Part shown: positions 18,314 through 28,074 of the stretch, piece after piece
Numbering within the stretch: the stretch's first letter is position 1
How the letters are laid out: every line of letters starts with the position of its first letter
Assembly (NCBI GenBank): GCA_021324755.1
Contig: JAJPIL010000027.1
Span: forward strand, 1 to 64,000
Length of the DNA: 64,000 nucleotides
Direction: 5' to 3'
DNA from: Pseudomonadota bacterium
GTDB lineage: Bacteria; Desulfobacterota; Binatia; Binatales; Binataceae
Notes under the pieces: model-generated
What the model was told of the DNA's origin: nothing
The model's database searches: none
Seen by the model: only the letters and a program-made list of their open reading frames with translations
Program-made: the position numbers and the translations under genes

Positions 18314-19517
18314 CCTTGGCGCTGTTTTTTAGCGCTAATTCTATAGCTTGTCGTGGATCGCGGATTACCTTGGTAGGGGTTAGCGGCGAGAAAGCTTCGG
18401 CTAACCGTTGCGGGTCAACTGGTTGCTTCGGCGCGGCACGTGTAAGAATCGCGTCACTAACGCGAGGTGCTAACAGCTCCGCCATTTTTTTCCAGTCCTT
18501 GTCAACCTGGCAACCAAATATCAGGTGCGGTTTGACGTCGCAGCCCAACTCTACCTCGAGTGCCTCTACTAGAGCGCGAACGCTCATCTCGTTGTGGGCA
18601 CAATCCAAGATTACTCGGGGTCGTTCGTGGACCGTGTCCAGTCGCCCAGGCCAAACCACTTGAGCGAGGCCACAGCGAATTGCACGTTCACTGACCGTAT
18701 ATCCCATAGCCGAAATCATCTCCGACGCGGCCAACGCGATCGCGGCGTTCTCGTGCTGAAACCGCCCTGGCAGCCTAACTTCCACCTCATCCAGGGAAAG
18801 ATTTACGCCCCTGTACTTTAGACATCGTGGGTTTGAAGCCCCTTCAAAAAAGAAATCGCGATCCAACATAACAGTCGGGCTCCGACGTTCTTGCGCGATG
18901 GTTTCGAGAAGCTGGCGCGCTTCGGGTTGATGGACACCGATGACGGCCGGAGTGTACGGTTTGATGATACCGCCTTTTTCGCGCGCGATACTTTCGATTG
19001 TCGAACCCAGATATTCCGTATGATCGAAGCCCAAGGGAGTTATCACGCTTAGAATAGGTCTGACAACATTGGTCGAGTCGAGCCTCCCTCCCATCCCGGT
19101 CTCGATTATGGCTATATCGACGTCTTGCTCAGCGAAATAAAGAAACATCATCGCCACGGTAAATTCAAAAAACGTAAGCTCAACGTTCGAGCTCTCGAAA
19201 GTATCGCGCAAGCGCCCGATATATTGCGTCAAGACTGGCATAGGTATCTGCGAGCCGTCGATCCTAAAGCGCTCGCACAAACTGACTAGATGGGGTTTCG
19301 TATAAAGGCCGCAACGATAGCCGGCAGCCCGCAGAATACTGTCGAGCATCGCGGCCACCGAACCCTTGCCTTTTGTGCCCGCGATGTGAACGGCGGTAAG
19401 CGCCAGATGCGGATCTCCAAGCAGAGCCAAAGCGCGCTCCATACGCTCAAGCTTGTAAACGATGCCGCGACGTTCGAGCGAGTACAGCCAATCGATCGCT
19501 TGTTGGGTGGTGTGCAT
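18207..19517 (-). CDS. folC: Bifunctional folylpolyglutamate synthase / dihydrofolate synthase
   Basis: Adds glutamate to dihydropteroate and to tetrahydrofolates. The Mur-ligase ATP motif is GTKGKGSVAAM near 47-57, the omega loop carries 'GLYTKPHLVSLCERFRIDG', and 'ETGMGGRLDSTNVV' and 'PLGFDHTEYLG' are family signatures; the C-terminal domain has 'DCAHNEMSVRALVEAL'. Full length at 436 residues. ATG 19517. The downstream lptD overlaps its end. The order accD-folC after trpFBA is seen in many Proteobacteria. Confidence 0.94.
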   Translation of the reverse strand: MHTTQQAIDWLYSLERRGIVYKLERMERALALLGDPHLALTAVHIAGTKGKGSVAAMLDSILRAAGYRCGLYTKPHLVSLCERFRIDGSQIPMPVLTQYIGRLRDTFESSNVELTFFEFTVAMMFLYFAEQDVDIAIIETGMGGRLDSTNVVRPILSVITPLGFDHTEYLGSTIESIAREKGGIIKPYTPAVIGVHQPEARQLLETIAQERRSPTVMLDRDFFFEGASNPRCLKYRGVNLSLDEVEVRLPGRFQHENAAIALAASEMISAMGYTVSERAIRCGLAQVVWPGRLDTVHERPRVILDCAHNEMSVRALVEALEVELGCDVKPHLIFGCQVDKDWKKMAELLAPRVSDAILTRAAPKQPVDPQRLAEAFSPLTPTKVIRDPRQAIELALKNSAKDEIILVTGSIYLVGEVYSYFLARQGRSGLFPDAAA

Positions 19518-19866
19518 AGGCTTGAACCCGTTCAGCTAATTGGTCTTCGGTTTTTAAAGTCCGGGCTTGCCAGCCCAACGGCACGCCTTAAATCGAACCA
19601 CTCTTGTTTGGCAACTTGCGTGCGCGCTGCCGACCGGTGGTTGGACTTGGCTAAGTCCCCTTGGTGACTATCGGGACTTACGCAGAAGCCTTGGTCGCGT
19701 TTTCAAAGGCCTTTAGCTGCAGTCGTCGCGTAGCCAAGTCCGCTTTTGCAAAGCTTCGCTTCATACGCGCCTCAACACCGGCCGGCGACAGTTCAAGACT
19801 CCTGCGCTGTGGCAAACGTTGGCGCAAACGCAGCTACTAAAAGCGCGTTGAGAATTGGATCGAAAC
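19518..19866. other. Intergenic region between accD and folC
   Basis: About 350 bases inside the otherwise compact trp-lptD run. No open frame, RNA or terminator stands out. It may hold a separate promoter for folC-lptD. Confidence 0.4.
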
Positions 19867-20703
19867 TCAAGAATCATGCCTAGGCGAGTTTTTCAGCAGA
19901 CGTAGGACGTTTGCCAGAGTAGAGCGAAGCTTGCGGCGCGGAACTATAGCGTCGACCATTCCGTGCTCGAGCAGAAATTCTGCCCGCTGAAAGCGAGGAG
20001 GTAGACGTTCCCCGGTGGTTTGCTCGATCACGCGGCGCCCAGCGAACCCGATCAATGCTCCGGGCTCGGCCAGATTTAGGTCACCGAGCATCGCGAAGGA
20101 AGCTGCCACACCGCCCGTGGTTGGGTAACACAGAACGGCGACATAGGGCAGGCGTAGGTCGCGATAACGCGCAACGGCCGTACAGGTCTTAGCCATCTGC
20201 ATGAGCGATAAAATTCCTTCTTGCATGCGCGCGCCACCCGAAGCGCAGAACAGTACTACGGGTAGACGATTACGGCGTGCGTGCGCGAACAGTCGAGCAA
20301 CTTTTTCGCCCACCACAACACCCATGCTGCCGCCCATAAATCTGAAATCCATCACGCCAAGCGCAATTGGCTCGTGTTCGATCTCGCACGTTCCGGTGAC
20401 GATAGCGTCGTTGCGCCCGGTCTGAGCGCGCGCCTCTTCAAGCCGTTTCCAGTACGGCTTGGAGTCGACGAATCCCAGGGGGTCGCTCGCTTTTAACTCG
20501 CTGTCGATCTGCCGCCATGTGCCGCGGTCGGCTACAATAGCCAATCGCTGTTCGACTGTCAGCGGGAAATGGTACCCGCATTTCAAGCAAACATTGAGAT
20601 TCCGTTCGACTTCCTTGCGAAACGCTAGTGTGGCGCACTCCGGGCACTTAACCCACATCTCGGCCGCCTGAGTAGTTGCCGCCCGCTCAACCACTTCCGC
20701 CAT
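19867..20703 (-). CDS. accD: Acetyl-CoA carboxylase carboxyltransferase, beta subunit
   Basis: With AccA forms the carboxyltransferase that makes malonyl-CoA for fatty-acid synthesis. The N-terminal zinc ribbon is visible as CPEC and CLKC, followed by the crotonase-like core with 'SGGARMQEG' and 'CYPTTGGVAASFAMLGD', both AccD signatures. ATG 20703 starts two bases after the trpA stop; a GTG at 20745 inside trpA is less likely. About 278 residues, near the family norm. accA is not in the window. Confidence 0.94.
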   Translation of the reverse strand: MAEVVERAATTQAAEMWVKCPECATLAFRKEVERNLNVCLKCGYHFPLTVEQRLAIVADRGTWRQIDSELKASDPLGFVDSKPYWKRLEEARAQTGRNDAIVTGTCEIEHEPIALGVMDFRFMGGSMGVVVGEKVARLFAHARRNRLPVVLFCASGGARMQEGILSLMQMAKTCTAVARYRDLRLPYVAVLCYPTTGGVAASFAMLGDLNLAEPGALIGFAGRRVIEQTTGERLPPRFQRAEFLLEHGMVDAIVPRRKLRSTLANVLRLLKNSPRHDS

Positions 20704-20705
20704 CG

Positions 20706-21554
20706 CTATTGCTTTTCGTTCAGAGCTGACGTTTGCAGGGCGCACCGAGCTGACACCATCGCGCGCTTCATCTGACTGGCTAGCTCTACGACTTTACCGA
20801 TACCGTCGGGCGCACGGCCGAAATTTTCCAGAATCAGCGAAAAAGCACTGCCTACGACTACCGCGTCGGCAAACGATGCGACCTCGGCTGCTTGCTCGGG
20901 CGTAGAAATGCCGAACCCTACGCCGACCGGAAGCGGCGTAATCTTTCGCACTTCCTCGACTCGCGGCTTTAGATCGGTAGGCAAAACTTCGCGTGTGCCG
21001 GTAACACCGGTTACCGAGACGTAGTACAAAAACCCACTCGCAGCCCGCGCTATCTCTTGGCAACGCTTAAGTGGCGTGGTCGGCGCCAGAAGGCGAATGA
21101 CATCGAGGCCGAAATGGCGTGCGGGTTCGTCTAGTTCAGCGCTCTCCTCCGGTGGTAGGTCAACCACTAGAATGCCGTCGACTCCTGCTCGAGCGCTGTC
21201 CTGGCATAAACGCTGGCAGCCGTATCGGTAGAAGGGGTTATAGTATCCGAACAGAATAATCGGTATCTCGCTCACTCGGCGAAGCTCGCGCACGAGCTCG
21301 AGAATTGCAGGCAATGAAGCCCCGGCAGCCAAACCACGGGCAAGCGCTCTTTGGTTGGCGGGACCGTCAGCCATCGGATCCGAGAAAGGGACGCCCAGCT
21401 CAATAAGGTCGGCTCCGTTCGCTTCGAGCTCGACGACCAATCGCTTGGTAGACTCGAGGTCAGGGTCGCCGGCCACGATAAACGGAATCAACGCAGCCTC
21501 CCCTCGGGCGCGCAACTCGTCGAATTTGCGCTCGATTCTGTTGCCTTTGACCAT
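20706..21554 (-). CDS. trpA: Tryptophan synthase alpha chain
   Basis: Cleaves indole-3-glycerol phosphate to indole, which is tunnelled to TrpB. Catalytic Glu is in 'ADLIELGVPFSDPMADGP', the catalytic Asp in 'VDGILVVDLPPEES', and the phosphate loop is 'VGFGIST' with 'VVVGSAF'. Full length (about 282). ATG 21554 overlaps the trpB stop (TGATG); a GTG codon immediately before it is an alternative. Tight coupling with trpB fits a stoichiometric complex. Confidence 0.95.
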   Translation of the reverse strand: MVKGNRIERKFDELRARGEAALIPFIVAGDPDLESTKRLVVELEANGADLIELGVPFSDPMADGPANQRALARGLAAGASLPAILELVRELRRVSEIPIILFGYYNPFYRYGCQRLCQDSARAGVDGILVVDLPPEESAELDEPARHFGLDVIRLLAPTTPLKRCQEIARAASGFLYYVSVTGVTGTREVLPTDLKPRVEEVRKITPLPVGVGFGISTPEQAAEVASFADAVVVGSAFSLILENFGRAPDGIGKVVELASQMKRAMVSARCALQTSALNEKQ

Positions 21555-22750
21555 CACCGCAAACTCACGCCGCGCTCGCGAGCTACCGTTTCCATGTCCT
21601 TGTCGCCCCGTCCCGACAGGTTTACGACTATTATGCGCGAGCGGTCCATTGTGGGCGCAATCGATATGGTATAGGCGAGCGCATGGGCGCTCTCCAGCGC
21701 TGGAATAATCCCTTCGGTGCGGGCTAGAAGCTCGAGCGCCTCGAGTGCCTGTTCATCGGTAACTGTCGTGTACGTCGCTCGGCCGATATCCTTAAGGTAG
21801 CTGTGTTCCGGCCCTACGCCTGGGTAGTCGAGCCCTGCGGCGATCGAATGGGTTTCGCGGATCTGACCCATCTCGTCCTGAAGAAGATACGTTCGATTGC
21901 CGTGGAGCACGCCGATCTGCCCGGCAGTGAGCGAAGCCGAATGCTTTCCGCTTGCCAGGCCAAGGCCAGCTGCCTCAACTCCTACCAGCCGTACGTTGCG
22001 GTCTTTGATAAAAGGGTAAAACAGTCCGATAGCGTTGGAGCCGCCGTTGACGCACGCCACTAGAACGTCGGGCAAGCGCCCCTCACGGGCTAGAATCTGC
22101 CGGCGCGTTTCACGACCTATCACGGACTGGAAGTCGCGCACGATTACGGGGTAGGGATGCGGGCCGGCGGCAGTGCCGATCAGATAGTACGTCGTGCGCA
22201 CGTTGGCTATCCAGTCGCGCAAAGCCTCGTTTAGTGCGTCTTTGAGGCTCTTGCTGCCCGAGTCGACGGGAGTAACTTTTGCCCCGAGAAGCTTCATCCT
22301 AAAGACGTTAAGCGCCTGGCGCTGCACGTCCAGCGCGCCCATGAAAATTTCACACTCCCGTCCGAAGCGTGCAGCCATTGTCGCGGTCGCCACGCCATGC
22401 TGCCCGGCACCCGTCTCGGCGGTGATCCGGCTTTTGTTCATGCGCAGCGCGAGCAGAGCCTGACCAAGCGTATTGTTTACTTTATGGGCGCCCGTGTGGC
22501 ACAGGTCTTCGCGCTTTAGGTAGATCTTCGCGCCTCCGAGACGAGCCGAAAGGTTTTCTGCGAAGTAAAGCGGGGTCGGTCGGCCAACGAACTCGCGCGC
22601 GTAGGCGTTCAACTGGGCTTTGAAAGCCGGGTCGCGTCGGGCCTCACGGTACGCCTGCTCGAGTTCGAGTAGCGCAGGCATCAGCGTCTCGGCCACGTAA
22701 CGGCCGCCATAAACCCCGAAATGACCTTGACTGTCAGGCGCTCTTTGCAT
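21554..22750 (-). CDS. trpB: Tryptophan synthase beta chain
   Basis: PLP enzyme joining indole and serine. '[16 protein letters not shown]' carries the PLP Lys, '[12 protein letters not shown]' the catalytic Glu, and '[12 protein letters not shown]' the phosphate-binding loop, all of the TrpB1 type. About 398 residues from ATG 22750 ('[19 protein letters not shown]'), which overlaps the end of trpF by 17 bases; the longer open frame upstream lies within trpF and is not used. Confidence 0.96.
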   Translation of the reverse strand: MQRAPDSQGHFGVYGGRYVAETLMPALLELEQAYREARRDPAFKAQLNAYAREFVGRPTPLYFAENLSARLGGAKIYLKREDLCHTGAHKVNNTLGQALLALRMNKSRITAETGAGQHGVATATMAARFGRECEIFMGALDVQRQALNVFRMKLLGAKVTPVDSGSKSLKDALNEALRDWIANVRTTYYLIGTAAGPHPYPVIVRDFQSVIGRETRRQILAREGRLPDVLVACVNGGSNAIGLFYPFIKDRNVRLVGVEAAGLGLASGKHSASLTAGQIGVLHGNRTYLLQDEMGQIRETHSIAAGLDYPGVGPEHSYLKDIGRATYTTVTDEQALEALELLARTEGIIPALESAHALAYTISIAPTMDRSRIIVVNLSGRGDKDMETVARERGVSLR

Positions 22751-23342
22751 TGAGTATAAAATCCCTGATCTTGGCGTAGTCCTTAATTCCTGGAGCCCTC
22801 TCGACCCCACTTGCGACGTCGACCGCCCAGGGCCCGAGCGCAGCCGCGCTGGCTACCGTCTCGACTCGCAGACCGCCAGAGATAATCGTTCGGTCGAGCT
22901 CGAAGCCACGCAAGTCAAGCTTGGGCAGAGCGCGACCTGTTCCTCCGAAAAGGCGCTCGTCGTAACTATCTAACAGCACGTAGTCTGCCTTGGGTCTGCT
23001 CTCCCAGGCAACACGCATGCCCGGGCGGATGCGCCAGGCTCTAATCACCGGCACGGGCCACCCCGCAAGCGCGCTTTCACCCTCATCACCGTGAAACTGC
23101 AGCATGTCGAGCCCAAGCTCGTGCTGGAGCTTTTCGACCTCCTCCCTGGGCGCGTTCACAAAGACGCCGACCAGTATCACTCGCCCGCGCACGGCGGTGC
23201 CGATCGCGCGTGCCGTCTCAAGCTCGACGAAACGCGGACTTCGGCGATAAAAGTTGAGGCCGATAAGGTCCGCTCCCAGTTCAGCTGCCGCAATGGCGTC
23301 ATCGACGCGCGTAATTCCACAGATTTTTACCTTAACTGCCAC
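22734..23342 (-). CDS. trpF: Phosphoribosylanthranilate isomerase
   Basis: Amadori rearrangement of phosphoribosylanthranilate. The TIM barrel starts '[14 protein letters not shown]' with the catalytic Cys, has 'LQFHGDEG', and the catalytic Asp region '[15 protein letters not shown]'; '[10 protein letters not shown]' and 'VDVASGVE' form the phosphate site. 202 residues. Start GTG 23342, overlapping trpC by 11 bases. Confidence 0.94.
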   Translation of the reverse strand: MAVKVKICGITRVDDAIAAAELGADLIGLNFYRRSPRFVELETARAIGTAVRGRVILVGVFVNAPREEVEKLQHELGLDMLQFHGDEGESALAGWPVPVIRAWRIRPGMRVAWESRPKADYVLLDSYDERLFGGTGRALPKLDLRGFELDRTIISGGLRVETVASAAALGPWAVDVASGVERAPGIKDYAKIRDFILNAKSA

Positions 23343-24144
23343 TGGCTGTCGGTCTCAGAACCTCTCTAAACCCCGCAATTAGTGTGCGCAGCTCGCGACC
23401 TGGATGGTGATTCCTCAGCAGCCCCTCGCCCACGAGCACTGCGCACGCACCCGCCTCAACGACTCGTTGAATATCCCGCGCATTATTGATACCGCTTTCT
23501 GACACAACTGGCTGGCTGGGACGATAATCTCTCAAAAGCCTTTCGGTCACCGAAAGATTCGTCTCGAAGGTATGCAGATTGCGGTTATTTATACCGATCA
23601 GGCGTGCTCCGATTCGCTGCGCGACTTGCAGCTCTTCAGCCGTGTGAACCTCGACAAGAGCAGTCATTCCAAGCTCGTGCGTCTGCTCGACCAGCGACTT
23701 GAGTTTTGCTTCGTCCAACATCGCGACGATCAGTAGCACACAATCCGCGCCCGCGGCCCGCGCTTCGAGCAGCTGGTAGTAATCGAAGATGAAGTCTTTA
23801 CGCAAAATCGGCAGCTCCGTTGTTTCGCGTACCCGACGCAAGTCGTCGAGCGAACCCTTGAAGTGGCGATCGGTCAGAACAGAGATCGCCGCGGCTCCAG
23901 CCTCAGCGTACTCGCGCGCCACGGCAGCAGGGTCGAGCGTTGCGAAGATATCGCCTTTGCTCGGCGAAGCGCGCTTTATTTCCGCGATAATCGCGGGCTT
24001 GTGCGCCTTCAACGAAGCGATAAAGTCGCGCGGCGAGGAAGCTTTGAGCACTTGAGACTCGAGTGCACGAAGCGGAACTTCGCGTTGACGCTCCTGTAGC
24101 TCGATTTTCTTGGCGGCGAAAATTCTCTCAAGAACCGAGTTCAT
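23332..24144 (-). CDS. trpC: Indole-3-glycerol phosphate synthase
   Basis: Ring closure to indole-3-glycerol phosphate. Family motifs: 'IAEIKRASPSKGDI' (catalytic Lys), 'LPILRKDFIFDYYQLLEARAAGADCVLLI', 'LVEVHTAEEL' and 'GINNRNLHTFETN', then 'VSESGI'. 270 residues, monofunctional (not fused to TrpF). ATG 24144, overlapping trpD by 17 bases. Confidence 0.95.
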   Translation of the reverse strand: MNSVLERIFAAKKIELQERQREVPLRALESQVLKASSPRDFIASLKAHKPAIIAEIKRASPSKGDIFATLDPAAVAREYAEAGAAAISVLTDRHFKGSLDDLRRVRETTELPILRKDFIFDYYQLLEARAAGADCVLLIVAMLDEAKLKSLVEQTHELGMTALVEVHTAEELQVAQRIGARLIGINNRNLHTFETNLSVTERLLRDYRPSQPVVSESGINNARDIQRVVEAGACAVLVGEGLLRNHHPGRELRTLIAGFREVLRPTASGS

Positions 24145-25180
24145 GTCCCCCTCGAAGCTGGCCGCTCACTTGTTTAAGGCTCTGTAGGACGTAAAGCGCG
24201 CGTCCCGACTTGAGTATCTCCATCGCTTGTTCGACCCCGTCTTCCAACGAGACGCTTTTTCCGCTGACGTAAATGGCCGCGCCTGCGTTAAGCGCCACCA
24301 CCTCGATTGGCGCGTCGGGTTGGCCGCTCAATGTTCGCACAAGAAGCTCGGCGGCATGATCGGCGTCCGAAACGCGCATCGGTACGTTGTGCCTCGGCGT
24401 ATCGCCTAAAAGCCTGGTTGGCTCGATTCTGATTTCCCTTACCACCTCTCCATGACGGACTTCAATTGCGCTGGTTGGGCTGTGAGGCGATATTTCGTCC
24501 AGACCGTCGTCGCTGTGAACCACAAGCGCGTGCTCTCTGCCGAGAGCAGCCAAGGCCTGCGCCATCGGAAGCATCCGCTCTCTTTCTGACACGCCGGTAA
24601 GCTGTCGGCTAGGCATCGCTGGATTCGTCAACGGACCGAGCAGGTTGAACAGCGTGCGAATACCTAGCTCGCGCCGCACGTGAGCAAAGCGCGCCATCAG
24701 CGGATGGTAGGCAGGCGCAAAGACGAAGCAAAAATTGCACCGGGTCAGATACTCCCGCAGCGCGGCCGGCCCAGGATCGAGCATCACGCCGAGTCGTTCC
24801 AAAACGTCCGCCCCTCCGCATTTTCCGCTAACCGCGCGGTTGCCGTGTTTAGCCACGCGCGCGCCCGCAGCGGCGGCCACCAAGGCTGCAGCCGTAGATA
24901 TGTTCAGTGTTGCTGCTCCGTCCCCACCCGTGCCAGCGGTATCCAGAAGGGGCTGTTCTCCCAGGTCGAGTTTTCGCGCAACAGCCAGCATCGCTCGGGC
25001 GGCGCCCGTAAGCTCGGGCCCCGACTCGCCTTTTAATCTCAAGGCCACCAAAAAACCAGCCAAGAGAGCCTCGGACGGTGACTCGTCAAAAAGCTCGCGC
25101 CACGTGGCGAGCATGCGCACTTCATCAAGGTCGCGCCCGGATAGCACGTCTTGAAAAGCTGCTCTTAAAGCCTCCCCCAC
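24128..25180 (-). CDS. trpD: Anthranilate phosphoribosyltransferase
   Basis: Transfers the phosphoribosyl group of PRPP to anthranilate. '[17 protein letters not shown]' is the PRPP/glycine-rich loop, '[18 protein letters not shown]' and '[12 protein letters not shown]' are signatures, and '[10 protein letters not shown]' carries the Mg-binding Asp-Glu. 350 residues. Start GTG 25180, overlapping trpG by 16 bases. It is not fused to the TrpG glutaminase. Confidence 0.95.
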   Translation of the reverse strand: MGEALRAAFQDVLSGRDLDEVRMLATWRELFDESPSEALLAGFLVALRLKGESGPELTGAARAMLAVARKLDLGEQPLLDTAGTGGDGAATLNISTAAALVAAAAGARVAKHGNRAVSGKCGGADVLERLGVMLDPGPAALREYLTRCNFCFVFAPAYHPLMARFAHVRRELGIRTLFNLLGPLTNPAMPSRQLTGVSERERMLPMAQALAALGREHALVVHSDDGLDEISPHSPTSAIEVRHGEVVREIRIEPTRLLGDTPRHNVPMRVSDADHAAELLVRTLSGQPDAPIEVVALNAGAAIYVSGKSVSLEDGVEQAMEILKSGRALYVLQSLKQVSGQLRGGHELGS

Positions 25181-25755
25181 TCGGCCACCTCTTTGAGAAA
25201 GTTCGCTAGCAGTTCTTTGCCATGCTCTGTAAGGATTGATTCGGGATGAAATTGCGTACCCTCTACGAGGTACTGGCGATGGCGTAGACCCATCACCTCG
25301 CCCTCTTTGGTCCAGGCGCTAATTTCGAGGCATTCGGGAACTGTTCCTTTTTGCACGACTAGCGAATGATAACGTGTCGCGTCAAAGGGATTCGGTATGC
25401 CCTGGAAGATTCCACGGCCGTCGTGCAGAATCGGCGAGGTCTTGCCGTGCATCAAACGGTCTGCCCGCACTATTTGAGCACCGAAGGCTTCCCCGATGCA
25501 CTGATGGCCCAGGCATACGCCGAGAATCGGTATCTGGCCGCTGAACTCGCGGACGACGGCTACGGAAATTCCGGCTTGCCGGGGCGTGCACGGACCGGGC
25601 GAAATCACGATAGCCTGCGGACTTAACGAGCGGATAGCCTCCAGCGTGATAGCATCGTTGCGTTTGACGATAACCTGCGCCCCAAGTTCGCCGAGATACT
25701 GTACAAGGTTGTAGGTGAACGAGTCATAATTGTCGATCATCAAAATAGTAGTCAT
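25165..25755 (-). CDS. trpG: Anthranilate synthase component II, glutamine amidotransferase
   Basis: Supplies ammonia from glutamine to TrpE. '[12 protein letters not shown]' is the oxyanion strand, [14 protein letters not shown] holds the nucleophile Cys, and '[11 protein letters not shown]' the His-x-Glu. 196 residues. The ATG overlaps the trpE stop by four bases. In many bacteria this subunit also serves PabB; no pabB is present here. Confidence 0.95.
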   Translation of the reverse strand: MTTILMIDNYDSFTYNLVQYLGELGAQVIVKRNDAITLEAIRSLSPQAIVISPGPCTPRQAGISVAVVREFSGQIPILGVCLGHQCIGEAFGAQIVRADRLMHGKTSPILHDGRGIFQGIPNPFDATRYHSLVVQKGTVPECLEISAWTKEGEVMGLRHRQYLVEGTQFHPESILTEHGKELLANFLKEVAEWGRL

Positions 25756-27266
25756 GCCTTGTAACCTTGAGCTCCGCTCTCGAAGTCCTTTGCCATTGCC
25801 AACGCGCGCAGCATCGCCTTGGCTTTGTTGACCGTTTCTTCGTACTCGGCCTCGGGCTGGGAGTCGGCTACTACACCGCCTCCGGCCTGGATATATACCC
25901 GATCGTTTTTGACGAGCAATGTTCGAAGCGCGATAGCTGTGTCCATGTTGCCCGTAAAACTGAAGTAACCGACCGCCCCCGCGTAAACGCCGCGCCGAGT
26001 CGGCTCGAGCTCGTCAATAATTTCCATCGCCCTAATTTTTGGGGCTCCGGAAACTGTACCTTGGGGGAACGTGGCGCGAAACGCGTCGAATGCGTCACAA
26101 TCGTCGCGCAGCTCTCCTTTGACGTTCGACACGATATGCATCACGTGGGAATAACGCTCGACGACCATGAACTCTGTTACCTTGACCGAGCCTATCTTGG
26201 CCACCCGCCCGACGTCGTTGCGTCCAAGGTCAACGAGCATTACGTGTTCAGCTCGCTCTTTAGGGTCGCTTAACAATTCGCGCTCAAGAGCCTGGTCCTC
26301 TTCTTCTGTAATCCCCCGCCGTCGGGTGCCGGCGATCGGTCGCACGGTTATGTCGCGTCCTTCCAGCCGCACCATCACCTCGGGTGATGCTCCGACCAAC
26401 GTATGGTCATCCATGCGCAAGTAAAACATGTAGGGCGAAGGGTTGATGGTGCGCAGGCTGCGGTAAAGATTGAACGGATGGACGGTCAGGGGCGCCTCGA
26501 AGCGTTGAGATGGCACGACCTGGATGATGTCGCCAGCGGCGATATATTCTTTGGCCCGCAATACCATCGCGATATAGCTTTCGCGCGTGAAGTTGGAGAC
26601 CACCTTGGGCTCGAGCGTCGCATTGGGATGGTCAGGCGCCAAGCGAGGAAGCTTGGGCGGCTGGGCTAGCTTGGCAATCAACCGATCGATCTTGGCCGCG
26701 GCGTTATGATAAGCGCGAGCAGGTGAGTCGAATTCGTCCAGCGCGGCGTTCGCGATTATTCGAAGCCGTTGGCGCAGATTGTCGAACACGAGCATAGTGT
26801 CAGTAAACATCATAAATAGGTCCGGAACCTGAAGCTCATCGGGCGGAGGCTTCGGTAGCCGCTCAAAGTGCCGAACGATGTCGTAGGCGAGAAAGCCGAC
26901 CGCCCCGCCTGAAAAAGGCGGTAAGCCATTGAGCAGCGGGGCGCGATAGCGCCGTAGCTCGTCGCGCAGCGCCACCAGCGGATCTGTAACTTCGGATACC
27001 TCTAGCGAACGGCCGGGACGAATGAGTTCTTTGCGTAGGTCCTTGATGCGCACGACCAGCGCTGGGTCAGAGCCTAAAAAGGTGTAGCGAGCCCATTTTT
27101 CGCCCCCTTGTACGCTCTCCAAAAGAAAAGCGTAGCTGTCAGAGGCGATTTTCAAAAACGCTGAGACGGGTGTTTCGAGGTCAGCTGGTATTTCGCAAAA
27201 AACTGGGATTAAGTTAAAACCCGATGCGGCCAGCGCGCTAAATTCTTTTTCTGTCGGATAAAGCAT
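25752..27266 (-). CDS. trpE: Anthranilate synthase component I
   Basis: Makes anthranilate from chorismate. 504 residues: the N-terminal regulatory domain includes '[18 protein letters not shown]', the feedback Trp-binding region; the chorismate-binding core has '[21 protein letters not shown]', '[10 protein letters not shown]', '[11 protein letters not shown]' and '[15 protein letters not shown]'. ATG 27266. The first gene of the trp operon, preceded by a complete attenuator. Confidence 0.96.
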   Translation of the reverse strand: MLYPTEKEFSALAASGFNLIPVFCEIPADLETPVSAFLKIASDSYAFLLESVQGGEKWARYTFLGSDPALVVRIKDLRKELIRPGRSLEVSEVTDPLVALRDELRRYRAPLLNGLPPFSGGAVGFLAYDIVRHFERLPKPPPDELQVPDLFMMFTDTMLVFDNLRQRLRIIANAALDEFDSPARAYHNAAAKIDRLIAKLAQPPKLPRLAPDHPNATLEPKVVSNFTRESYIAMVLRAKEYIAAGDIIQVVPSQRFEAPLTVHPFNLYRSLRTINPSPYMFYLRMDDHTLVGASPEVMVRLEGRDITVRPIAGTRRRGITEEEDQALERELLSDPKERAEHVMLVDLGRNDVGRVAKIGSVKVTEFMVVERYSHVMHIVSNVKGELRDDCDAFDAFRATFPQGTVSGAPKIRAMEIIDELEPTRRGVYAGAVGYFSFTGNMDTAIALRTLLVKNDRVYIQAGGGVVADSQPEAEYEETVNKAKAMLRALAMAKDFESGAQGYKA

Positions 27267-27339
27267 CGCGTCGCCTCAACTCGACAACATTTTTACCCGC
27301 ACAATCTTTGGGCGTTGAGCCTCTCGTTTTTGGTCTCGG

Positions 27340-27380
27340 AAAACTAAAAGGGCCGCCGGAAGTTTATTCCCGCGGCCCTT
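27340..27380 (-). terminator. trp attenuator terminator hairpin
   Basis: On the minus strand AAGGGCCGC pairs with GCGGCCCTT around an inner GGAA/TTCC, separated by one mismatch, with a short loop; TTTTAGTTTT follows. It stands between the leader peptide and trpE, 74 bases before the trpE ATG. The 5' arm contains CGCGGG, which can instead pair with CCCGCG just after the Trp codons of the leader, giving an antiterminator. Confidence 0.85.
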
Positions 27381-27404
27381 AAACGTTCCTGCTACGCAAC
27401 TAAC

Positions 27405-27482
27405 CTAGAAGAACAAGGCGCGGGCATGGCAACTCTTCGGCCAGCACCACCATCGAGTCTTGCTCTGGCCCCGGTTTTCCAT
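27405..27482 (-). CDS. trpL: trp operon leader peptide
   Basis: A 25-codon frame, MENRGQSKTRWWCWPKSCHA... ending RALFF and TAG, with three Trp codons in four positions (TGG TGG TGC TGG). The ATG at 27482 has GAGG 9 bases upstream. It lies directly before the terminator hairpin and trpE. By analogy with the enterobacterial operon, ribosome stalling at the Trp codons when charged tRNA-Trp is low frees the CCCGCG segment to pair with the 5' arm of the terminator. The mechanism is inferred; the codons, ribosome site and hairpin are seen. Confidence 0.88.
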   Translation of the reverse strand: MENRGQSKTRWWCWPKSCHARALFF

Positions 27483-27504
27483 GCTCGCTCACCTCGACAT
27501 TAAC

Positions 27505-27533
27505 TAGCTAATCGACAGTCGCTCGGCTGTCAA
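27505..27533 (-). promoter_or_regulatory. Candidate trp operon promoter
   Basis: A perfect -35 TTGACA (27528-27533) lies 17 bases from a weaker -10 TAGCTA (27505-27510), just upstream of the leader peptide. The spacer contains GACAG...CTGTC as an inverted repeat. The adjacent CTAGTTAA resembles half of an enterobacterial TrpR operator, but no trpR is visible and this may be chance. Confidence 0.55.
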
Positions 27534-27561
27534 CAGAGCCGGGATTACCGCGCTATCTCGT

Positions 27562-27621
27562 AACGCTCAGGCAGAACCTGCCGCCGTTGGTCCGCTCCTC
27601 GTGCGGATAAGCATGAGCGTT
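27562..27621 (-). other. Structured element between hsp20 and trp promoter
   Basis: Outer arms AACGCTCA and TGAGCGTT (27562-27569 and 27614-27621) enclose two further hairpins, GGCAG-AAC-CTGCC (27570-27582) and TCCGC/GCGGA (27591-27607). The whole folds as a three-way junction. There is no T-run on either side, so it is not a classical terminator. It could be a processing or factor-dependent termination site for hsp20. Confidence 0.4.
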
Positions 27622-27624
27622 TCT

Positions 27625-28074
27625 CTATTTGTCGCTTGGCCCGGCGATTTCGACCGGAATCTTGCGTGCAGCCAAGCGCTGCGGCACAGGAATCGACAGC
27701 TCTAGTACGCCGTTCTGGAACGATGCTTTCACTTCCTCGGCTTTGACCCCCTCGGGCAACGTCAGCGAGCGCTCAAAGGTGCCATAGCTGACTTCACGAT
27801 GTAGGTAGTCTCGGTTCTTTGTCTCCTTTTCGGATTTTCGACTGCCCCTGATCGTGAGAATGTTGCCTGTCACGGTAACTTCTACGTCTTTCGGATCTAC
27901 CCCAGGCAGGTCAGCCCGCACAACAAGTCGATCATCCTCGACGTACGACTCGATTGCGGGTCGCGTCAACGCGGGCTGCGCAGAACCAAAGAAACGATCG
28001 AATAACTCGTCAAAGTCGCGTCGAAACCGTTCAAGCTCCCGAAACGGCGACCATGCCTGTAGCTCCCACGCCAT
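27625..28074 (-). CDS. Small heat-shock protein, Hsp20/alpha-crystallin family
   Basis: An ATP-independent holdase, about 149 residues. N-terminal 'SPFRELERFRRDFDELFDRFFG', then the alpha-crystallin domain from 'ESYVEDDRLVVRADLPGVDP' to 'FQNGVLELSIPVPQ', and the IxI-type tail 'ARKIPVEI'. ATG 28074 is preceded by GGGAGGTGA at good distance; the longer frame upstream is not used. No CIRCE element is visible upstream. Confidence 0.92.
   Translation of the reverse strand: MAWELQAWSPFRELERFRRDFDELFDRFFGSAQPALTRPAIESYVEDDRLVVRADLPGVDPKDVEVTVTGNILTIRGSRKSEKETKNRDYLHREVSYGTFERSLTLPEGVKAEEVKASFQNGVLELSIPVPQRLAARKIPVEIAGPSDK

Noticed and set aside
27501..27515. CTAGTTAA as a TrpR operator
   Set aside because: Only a half-site match, no trpR seen; kept as a note in the promoter entry.
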